A DNA stretch of 64,000 bases, taken from NCBI GenBank assembly GCA_024236015.1, contig JACKLK010000017.1, positions 4,100 to 68,099 on the forward strand, given 5' to 3'. Each line of letters begins with the position of its first letter. The stretch's first letter is position 1. Below are positions 32,000 through 40,475 of the stretch, one piece after another. The stretch is from Rhodoferax sp. Its GTDB lineage: Bacteria; Pseudomonadota; Gammaproteobacteria; Burkholderiales; Burkholderiaceae_C. The notes under the pieces are model-generated. The model saw nothing but the letters and a program-made list of their open reading frames with translations, did not search any database and was not told where the DNA came from. The position numbers were made by a program, and so were the translations under genes.

Positions 32000-32704
32000 A
32001 TGGCCACTGCCGACCCCGCCACATCCGCAGCCGCCCCGGCGGCGGCCCGCCCCGTGTTCGATTCCGGTGCGCTCGACGCTGCCGTGATCGCATCCATCCT
32101 GGACGCGTCCCGCCGGGCGCCGTCGGGCGTCAACACCCAGCCCTGGACGCTGTGTGTGCTGCAGGGCGGCGCGCTGGAGCGGCTGGTCGACACGGTCTGC
32201 CGGCAACTGCCGGGCCTGTGTTCCGATGCCGGGCACGAGGCCGAGTTCTGGCGGCAATACCGCTTGCTGCCGGGTCGTGCGCCGTGGCCCGGACCGTCAT
32301 GGGAGCAGGCGGGCGATACGTTTGCGGCCCGCGCGGATGCGGCATTCGGCGCTGGCGCGATCCGCGGCGAAGCCGATCTGCACGACTATTTCGCGTTGTA
32401 CCGGGCGCCGGTGGCGCTGGTGTGCACGATCGACCGGGCGCTGGGTCTGGGTTCGGTGCTGGACTATGGCATGTTCGTGCAGAACGTCGTGCACAGCGCG
32501 GCCGCGCGCGGCGTGCAGGCCCATCTGCTGGCGGGCTGGAAGGGTTTTTCCGGCACCGTGCTGGCACAGGTGGCAGCGCAGGAGGCCGACCTGCTGATGG
32601 CCGTGCTGGCACTGGGCCATGCGCGCAGCGTGCCCGCGCCAGTGCCGATCGCCGCGCCGGCCGTGTCCGCACGTGCGCAGACCTTCGTGCACTGGCACGA
32701 TTGA
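32000..32704 (+). CDS. Nitroreductase-family FMN oxidoreductase
   Basis: 234 residues from ATG 32000. SRRAPSGVNTQPWTLCVL is the FMN-binding N-terminal motif and GSVLDYGMFVQNVVHSAAARG the dimer-interface helix of the family. The C terminus has the usual MAVLALGHA strand. Such enzymes use NAD(P)H to reduce nitro groups, quinones or enones; the natural substrate is not evident. The N-terminal 17 residues are Ala-rich and possibly dispensable, so the start may be downstream. Confidence 0.8.
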   Translation: MATADPATSAAAPAAARPVFDSGALDAAVIASILDASRRAPSGVNTQPWTLCVLQGGALERLVDTVCRQLPGLCSDAGHEAEFWRQYRLLPGRAPWPGPSWEQAGDTFAARADAAFGAGAIRGEADLHDYFALYRAPVALVCTIDRALGLGSVLDYGMFVQNVVHSAAARGVQAHLLAGWKGFSGTVLAQVAAQEADLLMAVLALGHARSVPAPVPIAAPAVSARAQTFVHWHD

Positions 32705-32732
32705 CGCGGCTGCAGCCCTTGCGTGCGGGGTT

Positions 32733-33710
32733 TCAGCGGTCGCCGGACGGGTCGAAGTGGCCCTGGTCGCGGAAACGATCCATGGCGTCGACCAGCGCCG
32801 ACTGGATGCCCGGCTCGAATGCCGAATGGCCGGCGTCGTCGATGATCTGCAGACGGCATTGCGGCCAGGCCTGTTGCAGTCGCCAGGCGCTGGTCGGCGG
32901 GCAGATCACGTCGTAGCGGCCTTGCACGATGATGGCGGGAATGCCGTGCAGCCGGCCCGCGTCGCGCAGCAGCTGCTGCGGCTCCAGGAAACCCCCGTGC
33001 AGGAAATAATGGGCTTCCAGCCGCGACACCGCCAGCGCGTGGGCGTCGGCCTCGGCGTCCTGGGGTTCCTGCGGCTGGGGCAGCAGGTGCAGGCAGCGGC
33101 TTTCGTATCGGTTCCAGGCCCGGGCGGCGTGCAGGCGCCGCGCCGCATCGTCGCCGAACAGCTGGCTGGCATAGGCCTGCAGCACGTCGTCGTGTTCCGC
33201 GAGGCCGAGCGCGTCGCGAAACTCCGCGTGGGCCTGGGGAAAGAACCAGCCCATGCCGTTGAGGAACCAGTCGATCTCGGCGGGCGTGCACAGGAAGACA
33301 CCGCGCAGCACCAGGGCATGGCAATGCTGCGGCCAGGTCTGCGCATAGGCCAGCGCGAGCGTCGAACCCCAGGAGCCGCCGAACACCAGCCAGCGGTCGA
33401 TCTCCAGCATGCCGCGCAGCCGCTCCATGTCGGCCACGAGCAGCGCCGTCGTGTTGTCGCGGATGTCGCCGAGTGGCATGGAGCGGCCGGCGCCGCGCTG
33501 GTCGAACAGGATGATGCGGTAATACGCCGGGTCGAAGAACTGGCGATGCTGCGGCGTCGTGCCCGAACCCGGCCCGCCATGGAGCAGGACCACCGGCATG
33601 CCCTGCGGATTGCCGGACTCCTCCCAGTACAGGGTGTGCACCGCGTCCACCGGCAGGAAGCCGCTGCGCAGGGGTTCGATCGGCGGATAGGAGCGGGCGG
33701 CGGCGGTCAT
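32733..33710 (-). CDS. pip: Prolyl aminopeptidase (proline iminopeptidase)
   Basis: Removes N-terminal proline from peptides. 325 residues, S33 family. HGGPGSGTTPQHRQFFDP (oxyanion hole), the nucleophile elbow GGSWGSTLALAY, ICPPTSAW and the final catalytic histidine in DDAGHSAFEPGI are all present. Start ATG 33710; a longer frame to 33812 has no support. It is convergent with the nitroreductase gene and divergent from the VOC gene. Confidence 0.88.
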   Translation of the reverse strand: MTAAARSYPPIEPLRSGFLPVDAVHTLYWEESGNPQGMPVVLLHGGPGSGTTPQHRQFFDPAYYRIILFDQRGAGRSMPLGDIRDNTTALLVADMERLRGMLEIDRWLVFGGSWGSTLALAYAQTWPQHCHALVLRGVFLCTPAEIDWFLNGMGWFFPQAHAEFRDALGLAEHDDVLQAYASQLFGDDAARRLHAARAWNRYESRCLHLLPQPQEPQDAEADAHALAVSRLEAHYFLHGGFLEPQQLLRDAGRLHGIPAIIVQGRYDVICPPTSAWRLQQAWPQCRLQIIDDAGHSAFEPGIQSALVDAMDRFRDQGHFDPSGDR

Positions 33711-33789
33711 GCGATGGTGCGACAGGCAGGCAGGATGGGGCGGGCTCGTCGTCGGACAATGCAGCCAACGACCATTCGGGAATTGCATT

Positions 33790-34221
33790 GTGACCCAATC
33801 ATTGCACGGCATGACGCTGCTGGTACACGACTACGACGACGCCATCGCGTTCTTCACCCGCGCCTTGCGTTTCGAACTGTGCGAGGACACGCCGCTCGGC
33901 GGGGGCCGGCGCTGGGTGCGGGTGGCGCCGGCCGGCAACGCGCACGGGGCAAGCCTGGTCCTGGCGCAGGCCGCCACGCCGGCGCAACGCGACGCCGTCG
34001 GCCGCCAGGGCGGCGACCGGGTGCTGCTGTTCCTGCATACCCGCGACTTCGCCGCCGACCACCAACACATGCGGGCCCACGGCGTGCGGTTCCTGGAGGA
34101 GCCGCGCCACGAGGCCTACGGCACGGTCGCGGTGTTCGAGGACCTGGTCGGCAACCGCTGGGACCTGCTGCAGCCGCGCGCGCCATCCGACGCCGCCGAG
34201 GGACCCGTTGCGGGCGGCTGA
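33790..34221 (+). CDS. VOC-superfamily (glyoxalase/bleomycin-resistance-like) protein
   Basis: About 143 residues. GMTLLVHDYDDAIAFFTRALRFEL begins the first beta-alpha-beta-beta-beta unit and FLEEPRHEAYGTVAVFEDLVGNRWDLLQ closes the second, the standard VOC layout with a metal-ligand-like Glu near the end. Start is uncertain between GTG 33790 and ATG 33811; neither has a clear ribosome site. Function unknown. Confidence 0.7.
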   Translation: MTQSLHGMTLLVHDYDDAIAFFTRALRFELCEDTPLGGGRRWVRVAPAGNAHGASLVLAQAATPAQRDAVGRQGGDRVLLFLHTRDFAADHQHMRAHGVRFLEEPRHEAYGTVAVFEDLVGNRWDLLQPRAPSDAAEGPVAGG

Positions 34222-34287
34222 GCCGGGGCCGCCATCGCCGCCGGCCGGAGCCGAGCGACTATCATTCAGCGAGTATCAAGGTTTCCC

Positions 34288-35676
34288 ATGCGCATGATCA
34301 TCCTGGGCGCCGGACGGGTAGGCGAGAGCGTCGCCGAGAGTCTGGTGTCCGAGCAAAACGACATCACGGTGATCGACCCCGATCCCGAACTGCTGCGCGT
34401 GCTGGAGGATCGTCTCGATCTTCGCGGTGTGGCCGGCGACGGCGTGCAGCCGTCGGTGCAGCGGCGCGCCGGTGCCGAGGACGCCGACCTGTTCATCGCC
34501 TGTGCATCGCTGGACGAGACCAACCTGGCGGCCTGCAAGGTGGCGCGCAGCGTGTTCGGCATCCAGACCACGATCGCCCGGTTGCGCTCGCCCGAATTCG
34601 AGGAGGGCGAACCCTTGCTGGCGGCCGACGGCTTCGCGGTCGACCACGTGATCTGCCCGGAAGAGTCGTTGATGCACTACATCAACAAGCTGATCGACTA
34701 TCCGGAAGCGCTGCAGGTGCTCGAGTTCTCGCAGGGCCGCGCCCACCTGATCGCGGTGCGCGCCGCCTCGGGCAGCACCCTGGTCAACCACAGCATCGGC
34801 GAGTTCCGCGACCTGTTCCCGCAGGCGCCGATGCGGGTGGTGGCGATCTACCGGCAGGACCGCGAGCTGCCGATCGAAGCCAGCACCCAGGTCTGGCCCG
34901 GCGACGAGGTGTTCGTGCTCGCCGACAAGGACAAGATCCGGCCGGTGCTGCGCGCCATCCACAAGGACGACCGCCCGGTGCGCAGCGTCATGATCGCCGG
35001 CGGCGGCAAGGTCGGCATGCGGCTGGCGCGCAGGCTGTCCGGGCAGCTGCAGGTCAAGATCATCGAGACCAGCCGCAAGCGCTGCGAATACCTGGCGGGC
35101 GAACTGCCCGGTGACATCATGGTGCTGCAGGGCGACTCGACGGACGAGGAACTGCTGATCGAGGAGCGGGTCGGCGAGATGGACCTGTTCATCGCGCTCA
35201 CCAGCGACGACGAGGACAACATCCTGGCCGCGATGCTGGCCAAGCGGCTCGGCGCGCGGCGCGTGATCTCGCTGATCAACCGGCGCATCTACGCCGAGAT
35301 GATGCAGGGCAGTGCCATCGACATCGCCTTGTCGCCGGCGCAGACCGTGATCGGCGAGTTGCTGGTGCACGTGCGCCGCGGCGACGTGGCCGCCGTGCAC
35401 AGCCTGCGCCGCGGCGCGGCCGAGGCGATCGAAGGCATTGCGCGCGGCGACAAGGGAACCTCGCGCATGGTGGGCCGGCGCATCGACGCCATCGAGCTGC
35501 CCTCGGGTGCGCGCTTCGGCGCCATCGTGCGCGGCGAGGACGCCCGGTGCGAAGTCCTGATGCCCTACCACGACCTGGTGATCCAGGAGGGGGACCACGT
35601 CATCATCTACGTGCCGAACAAGCGCCAGCTGCGGGCCGTGGAGAAGATGTTCCAGGTCAGCGCGACCTTCTTCTGA
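34288..35676 (+). CDS. trkA: TrkA, NAD-binding regulatory subunit of Trk potassium uptake
   Basis: 462 residues with two RCK_N-RCK_C halves. The first nucleotide-binding motif is MIILGAGRVGESVAE (3-17) and the second MIAGGGKVGMRLARRLSG (236-253). TrkA binds the cytoplasmic face of TrkH and gates K+ uptake in response to nucleotides. trkH starts 6 bases downstream, so they form an operon. Confidence 0.94.
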   Translation: MRMIILGAGRVGESVAESLVSEQNDITVIDPDPELLRVLEDRLDLRGVAGDGVQPSVQRRAGAEDADLFIACASLDETNLAACKVARSVFGIQTTIARLRSPEFEEGEPLLAADGFAVDHVICPEESLMHYINKLIDYPEALQVLEFSQGRAHLIAVRAASGSTLVNHSIGEFRDLFPQAPMRVVAIYRQDRELPIEASTQVWPGDEVFVLADKDKIRPVLRAIHKDDRPVRSVMIAGGGKVGMRLARRLSGQLQVKIIETSRKRCEYLAGELPGDIMVLQGDSTDEELLIEERVGEMDLFIALTSDDEDNILAAMLAKRLGARRVISLINRRIYAEMMQGSAIDIALSPAQTVIGELLVHVRRGDVAAVHSLRRGAAEAIEGIARGDKGTSRMVGRRIDAIELPSGARFGAIVRGEDARCEVLMPYHDLVIQEGDHVIIYVPNKRQLRAVEKMFQVSATFF

Positions 35677-35682
35677 TCGCCC

Positions 35683-37143
35683 ATGAACGGTCTGGCTCCG
35701 GTCCTCAATGTGCTGGCCACCATCATGGTGGGCTTTTCGCTGATGTTCCTGGTTCCGCTGGGCTGGGCCTTGTCGCTGGACCATTCCGACCTGCACGGTG
35801 TCTGGGCGACCGGCATGGCGCTGACGCTGGGCGCCGGCCTGCTGATCCTGGTGCTCACGCGCCACCACAAGCGCGAACTGCTGCCGCGCGACGGTTTCCT
35901 GCTGGTCAACCTGGTCTGGATCGTGCTGCCGCTGTTCTCGGCCATTCCGCTGATGCTGGCGATGGAGCGGCTCAGCTTCACCGACGCGTATTTCGAGGCC
36001 ATGAGTGCGCTCACCGCCACCGGTGCCACCGTGCTCAGCGGCCTGGACGACCTGCCGGTGTCGGTCAACGTCTGGCGCTGTTTCCTGCAACTGATCGGCG
36101 GCCTGGGCATCATGCTGCTGGTGGTGGCGGTGTTGCCGCTGCTCGGGCTCGGCGGGGTGCAGCTGTACAAGGCGGAAACCCCCGGTCCGATGAAGGACGC
36201 GCGGCTCACGCCGCGCATCGCCGAGACCGCGCGCGGACTGTGGGGCGTGTATTTCGCGTTTTCCGCCGCCTGCATGCTGGCCTACCGCTGGGTCGGCATG
36301 TCCTGGCCCGATGCCTTCATGCACATGTGCACGACCATGGGCCTGGGCGGTTTCTCGTCGCATGACGCCAGCTTCGGCTACTGGCCGGACAAGAATGTCG
36401 AACTCGTGGCGATCGTGTTCATGGCGCTGGCCGGCATCAGCTTTGCGCGGTATTTCATCGTCTGGCGCGGCCGCTCGCTCGGCCCGCTGCTGCGCGACGC
36501 CGAGGTGCGCACCTATGCCCTGGTGCTGCTGGCGTCGGCCGTCGGCCTCACCGCCGTGCTGATGCTGCATGGCACCTACGACGTGTTGTCCGAGGCGGTG
36601 CTGTCGGCGGCCTTCCATGTGGTCTCGGTGGCCACGACCACCGGTTATGCCGCCACCGACTACGCGATGTGGCCGGTGTTCGCGCCGGTTTGGCTGATGT
36701 TCCTGGGCACCTTCGTGTCCTGCGCCGGCTCGACCGGCGGCGGCATCAAGATGGTCCGCATGGTGGTGCTGGTCAAGCAGGCGCGGCGCGAGATGGTGCG
36801 GGCGATCCATCCGCGCGTCGTCAACCCGGTGACGATGGGCCGCACGACGATCCCGTCCACGGTGATCGCGGTCGTGATGGCCTACATGCTGATCTACGGT
36901 GCGACGACGCTGGGCCTGACGATGCTGATGCTGCTGTCCGGGCTCGACATCGTGACCGCGTTCTCGGCCGTGGTGGCCACCGTCAACAACATCGGCCCGG
37001 GCCTGGGACAGGTCGGGCCGTCCACCAACTTCAGCATCCTGAGCGATTTCCAGACCTGGGTCGGCACCCTGGGCATGTTGATGGGGCGGCTCGAATTCAT
37101 CGCCGTCTTCGTGTTGTTCGCCCCCGAGTTCTGGCGCAAGTAA
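35683..37143 (+). CDS. trkH: TrkH, potassium-translocating membrane subunit
   Basis: 486 residues with about ten membrane helices. Four pore-loop segments are visible: SALTATGATVLSGL, CTTMGLGGFSSHDASF, SVATTTGYAATDYA and ATVNNIGPGLGQVGP, with the selectivity glycines in place. Imports K+ coupled to ion gradients together with TrkA. ATG 35683 lies 6 bases after the trkA stop. Confidence 0.94.
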   Translation: MNGLAPVLNVLATIMVGFSLMFLVPLGWALSLDHSDLHGVWATGMALTLGAGLLILVLTRHHKRELLPRDGFLLVNLVWIVLPLFSAIPLMLAMERLSFTDAYFEAMSALTATGATVLSGLDDLPVSVNVWRCFLQLIGGLGIMLLVVAVLPLLGLGGVQLYKAETPGPMKDARLTPRIAETARGLWGVYFAFSAACMLAYRWVGMSWPDAFMHMCTTMGLGGFSSHDASFGYWPDKNVELVAIVFMALAGISFARYFIVWRGRSLGPLLRDAEVRTYALVLLASAVGLTAVLMLHGTYDVLSEAVLSAAFHVVSVATTTGYAATDYAMWPVFAPVWLMFLGTFVSCAGSTGGGIKMVRMVVLVKQARREMVRAIHPRVVNPVTMGRTTIPSTVIAVVMAYMLIYGATTLGLTMLMLLSGLDIVTAFSAVVATVNNIGPGLGQVGPSTNFSILSDFQTWVGTLGMLMGRLEFIAVFVLFAPEFWRK

Positions 37144-37155
37144 CGGCCTGCTGCC

Positions 37156-38058
37156 TCAACCCGGCGGGGCGGGCGCCGCGACGGTCCGCTTGCCGGGAAA
37201 ACGCAATACGCCGCTGGACAAGGCCGTGCCCAGCACCACGACCACGCCGCAGCCCAGCATGTACGGCGTCAGGTTCTCGTCGAGCAGCGTCGTGCCGTAC
37301 AACACGGCGAACACGGGCACCAGGAAGGTCACGGTGATGGCGCGCGCCGGACCGAGTTCCGCGATCAGCCGGAAATACAGGATGTAGGCCACGCCCGAGC
37401 ACAATGCGCCGAGCACCAGCAACGACAGCCAGGGCGCCCAGCCCGGGTTCTGTGCCGGCCACCACCACCATGTCGGCAGCGCCAGGCCCAGCGTGGCGCC
37501 GAGCTGGCTGCCGGTGGCAATGGCCAGTGGATGCGCGCCGCCGAGGTGGCGCTTGGTGTAGCTGGCCGCGTAGCCGTAACACAGGGTTGCGACCAGGCAG
37601 GCCAGCACCGCCCAGCCGGTTCCACCCGGCTTGAAGCTGGCCTTGTCCACCGCCAGCAACGCGACGCCGGCAAAACCGATGAACAGCCCCAGCACACGCG
37701 CCACCGTGAGCCGGTCCTTCAGCCATAACCATGCGATCAACGCGCCGAACAGCGGCGCGGTGGCATTGAGGATCGCGGACAGGCCGGTGCTGATGTGCAG
37801 CACCGCATACGAGAACATCACGAACGGAACGGCCGAATTGATCAGGCCGATGAACAGGATGCGCGCGGCGTTGTGGCGCAGCGAATGCCAATGGCCGCTG
37901 AACACGAGGATGGGCAGCAACAGCAGGGAGGCGATGGCCACGCGCGCGCCGGCCGTGGCCACGACGCCGAATTCGGCCGCGCCCAGGCGCGTGAACAGGA
38001 AGGACGCGCCCCAGATCGCGGCCAGCGCGATGAATTCGATGATGGGATGGTTTTTCAT
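37156..38058 (-). CDS. EamA/DMT-family membrane exporter
   Basis: 300 residues with ten predicted membrane helices in two EamA repeats; the first begins AAIWGASFLFTRLGAAEFG and the second WAVLACLVATLCYGYAASYTKRHLGG. ATG 38058 was chosen over the longer frame because the membrane helices start just after it. Convergent with trkH (12 bases apart). Members export amino acids, nucleobases or drugs; the substrate is unknown. Confidence 0.85.
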   Translation of the reverse strand: MKNHPIIEFIALAAIWGASFLFTRLGAAEFGVVATAGARVAIASLLLLPILVFSGHWHSLRHNAARILFIGLINSAVPFVMFSYAVLHISTGLSAILNATAPLFGALIAWLWLKDRLTVARVLGLFIGFAGVALLAVDKASFKPGGTGWAVLACLVATLCYGYAASYTKRHLGGAHPLAIATGSQLGATLGLALPTWWWWPAQNPGWAPWLSLLVLGALCSGVAYILYFRLIAELGPARAITVTFLVPVFAVLYGTTLLDENLTPYMLGCGVVVVLGTALSSGVLRFPGKRTVAAPAPPG

Positions 38059-38136
38059 GGGCAGCTGTCGGTGTGGGCCGGGCACCGGCACGAACACGGT
38101 CAGGCGGCGGTGTCGCGGCAACGGTGGCCGCGGCGG

Positions 38137-38712
38137 TCAGACGGCGATTGTGCTACGGCTTTCGGACGTGCTCCGTGCCCTGCGGAGTCGGGGACCGGGC
38201 GATCCCGGCCCCGCCACGGCCGCCGCTTCCAGTGCCAGCAGCTGCGCCTTGCGTGGCAGGCCGCCGGCATATCCGGTCAACGCGCCCCCGGATCCGACGA
38301 CGCGATGGCAGGGCACGACGATGCTCGCGGGGTTGCGCCCGACGGCCGCGCCCACGGCACGCACCGCCGCCGGCCGGCCGACGGCCGCGGCGATGGCGGC
38401 GTACGAGCAGGTCGAGCCGACCGGGATGGCCAGCAGCGCCCGCCATACGGACTGCTGGAACGGCGTGCCCCCGCCCAGGTCCAGCGGCAGGTCGAAGTGG
38501 CGCCGTGTGCCGTGCAGGAAGGCCTGCAACTGCTGCGCGGCCTGTTGCAAGGTCGGATGCCGGTCGTCGCGGCGCCCGAGCGCGGGTGCCGGTGGATAGT
38601 GACGTTGGCCGGCAAACCAGGCGCCCGCCAGGCCGTGTGGCGTGGCGGCCAGCGTCATGCGGCCCAGCGGGGTGTCGATGTCGGTATGGATACGTTCGGT
38701 CGTGGTGTGCAT
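38137..38712 (-). CDS. ogt: Methylated-DNA-[protein]-cysteine methyltransferase (Ogt type)
   Basis: 191 residues. Repairs O6-alkylguanine by moving the alkyl group to its own cysteine: NPASIVVPCHRVVGSGGALTGYAGGLPRKAQLL contains the acceptor PCHRV and the downstream GYAGG loop. TPFQQSVWRALLAIPVGSTCSYAAIA is the helix-turn-helix region. ATG 38712 is immediately next to the ada-alkA stop (38714), so the two repair genes are one operon. Confidence 0.92.
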   Translation of the reverse strand: MHTTTERIHTDIDTPLGRMTLAATPHGLAGAWFAGQRHYPPAPALGRRDDRHPTLQQAAQQLQAFLHGTRRHFDLPLDLGGGTPFQQSVWRALLAIPVGSTCSYAAIAAAVGRPAAVRAVGAAVGRNPASIVVPCHRVVGSGGALTGYAGGLPRKAQLLALEAAAVAGPGSPGPRLRRARSTSESRSTIAV

Positions 38713-38713
38713 G

Positions 38714-40252
38714 TCAGTCTCCTCGGGACGGTGATCCGGACTCTGCCGTGGGGGCCGCGGCCGGCGTGGCGTGCCAGGCCCGCAGCACCGCGTAGCTGCG
38801 CCACGGCCGCCAGGCCTGGGAACGAGCCTCGGCCGCGCGCGCCGGATGCGGATGCTGGCGCAGGCCGAGCGCGGTGTGCAGGGCGACGTCGCCGGCCGGA
38901 AACGCATCGGGCCAGCGCAGCGCGCGCATGGCGATGTATTGCGCCGTCCAGTCGCCGATGCCCGGCAGCGCCCGCAGCCGCGCCATCGTCGCCGGCACGT
39001 CGTCGGTGGCACGCAGCGTGAGGTCGCCGCTGGTCACGGCCAGGGCCAGGGCCTGGATCGCGCGCTGGCGCTGGCGCACGATGCCGATCGCACCGAGTCG
39101 CTCCGGGTCGGCGGCCGCGAGTGCCGCGGCGTCGGGAAACAGCCGGTCCAACGCGGGGTAGGGGGTCACGATCGGCGTGCCGAAGGCCTGCACCAGCCGC
39201 TGTGCCAGCGTTCGGGCGGCGGCCACCGTGACCTGCTGGCCGAGGATCGCACGCACCGCCAGTTCGAACCCGTCCAGCGTGCCCGGCACGCGCAGGCCGG
39301 CGCCGTCGGGGAAGTCGGCTCGCAGCAACTGGTCGATGGCATGTGGGTCGGCGTCGAGGTCGAACCATTGGCGGACGCGCCGGATCAGCTGGGGCAACAC
39401 CGGCCGCAAGGCGTCGTCCACCTGCAGCACGACCTGGTTGCGCGACGGTTCCATGCGCGCCAGCAGCCAGCCGTGGTATTCGGTCGGACCGGACGACAGT
39501 CGCACGGTGCGCGCCAGCGTGAAGCCCTTGCCATCGGGCGCGATGTCGACCTGTTCGAGGCCGGCGATCTGCCGGCGCTGGAAAAACTGGCCCATCGCCG
39601 CGTCGTCCAGCGGCGGCCGGTAACCCAGCCGCACCCGCACGGCGCCGCCCGCGGGCTGCGTGCCGGCGCGGCGCAGCTGGGTCGGATTGAGCCGGTAGTG
39701 CGCGACGAAGGCATCGTTGAAGCGGCGCACGCTGGCGTAGCCGCTGGCGATCGCGACCTGGTGCACGGGCAGGTCGGTATCGGCCAGCAACTGCTTGGCT
39801 GCCAGCAGCCGGCGGGTCTGCAGATACCGGATCGGCGCGACGCCGAACTGGGCCTCGAAGATGCGCCGCAGGTGGCGGTCGCTGACGCCGAGCCGCTCGG
39901 CCAGTCGCCGCACCGACGCATGGTCGGCCAGCCAGGTGTCCGGATCGTCCATCAGCTGCGCCGCCTGCTGCGCCAGGATGGCCGACGCGTCCTGGATCGA
40001 CCACCACGGCCTGCCCGGCGCCAGTTCCGGACGGCAACGCAGGCAGGGGCGGAATCCGGCCGTCTCGGCCAACGCGGCATGCGCGAAGAAACGGCAGTTC
40101 TCGCGCCGCGGCGTGCGTACCCCGCACACCGGCCGGCAATAGATGCCGGTCGACGTCACGCCGGTGAAGAAGCGGCCGTCGAAACGCGTGTCGCGCGTCT
40201 TCAGGGCGCGGTAACACGCGTCCGAATCGATGGGGTCGGCGGGGGTGGCCAT
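38714..40252 (-). CDS. AlkA-type DNA glycosylase fused to an Ada N-terminal sensor
   Basis: 512 residues in three parts. (1) Ada methyl-phosphotriester domain, 10-80, with zinc cysteines C39, C43, C70 and C73 that align with E. coli Ada C38, C42, C69 and C72; C39 would accept the methyl group. (2) AraC-type helix-turn-helix (about 95-190, LAERLGVSDRHLRRIFEAQFGVAPIRYLQ). (3) AlkA-like glycosylase with helix-hairpin-helix LPGIGDWTAQYIAMRAL and the catalytic Asp in FPAGDVAL. It both senses methylation and removes alkylated bases. ogt follows directly. The fusion is known in beta-proteobacteria as Ada-AlkA. Confidence 0.92.
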   Translation of the reverse strand: MATPADPIDSDACYRALKTRDTRFDGRFFTGVTSTGIYCRPVCGVRTPRRENCRFFAHAALAETAGFRPCLRCRPELAPGRPWWSIQDASAILAQQAAQLMDDPDTWLADHASVRRLAERLGVSDRHLRRIFEAQFGVAPIRYLQTRRLLAAKQLLADTDLPVHQVAIASGYASVRRFNDAFVAHYRLNPTQLRRAGTQPAGGAVRVRLGYRPPLDDAAMGQFFQRRQIAGLEQVDIAPDGKGFTLARTVRLSSGPTEYHGWLLARMEPSRNQVVLQVDDALRPVLPQLIRRVRQWFDLDADPHAIDQLLRADFPDGAGLRVPGTLDGFELAVRAILGQQVTVAAARTLAQRLVQAFGTPIVTPYPALDRLFPDAAALAAADPERLGAIGIVRQRQRAIQALALAVTSGDLTLRATDDVPATMARLRALPGIGDWTAQYIAMRALRWPDAFPAGDVALHTALGLRQHPHPARAAEARSQAWRPWRSYAVLRAWHATPAAAPTAESGSPSRGD

Positions 40253-40475
40253 GGGGTCATGGTACGCCCGCGCCGGTCTGTGATTGGCTGTTTTCGGACA
40301 TGTGAAGGAACGCGCATCGAAGGTAGCCCGTGACAGGAAAACACCTGCTCCTTTTGGCAATGTTATCGAGAGAACTTATGTCAGAACCAGCACATCAGAT
40401 CAGATCAACCGAACCGCAAAGAAACAGCACCAGATTGTCAATTCCACGTTGGTCGATGTCGGAGAAAATCTTCGC
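40253..40475. other. Lower-GC intergenic stretch left of the TPR gene
   Basis: About 220 bases, more AT-rich than the repair genes to its left, with no supported gene. It should contain the ada-alkA promoter on the minus strand; I see no dyad that stands out. Confidence 0.4.

Noticed and set aside
31702..32193. 163-codon minus-strand frame upstream of the PNPOx-like gene, considered as its missing N terminus
   Set aside because: It is in a different frame and its translation does not resemble the expected N-terminal sequence.
32619..35114. 831-codon plus-strand frame across pip and trkA
   Set aside because: Spans several real genes in another frame and has no recognisable domain.
34276..36810. 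844-codon minus-strand frame opposite trkA-trkH
   Set aside because: Composition is His/Gln/Asp-rich antisense text and the other strand encodes two clear Trk proteins.
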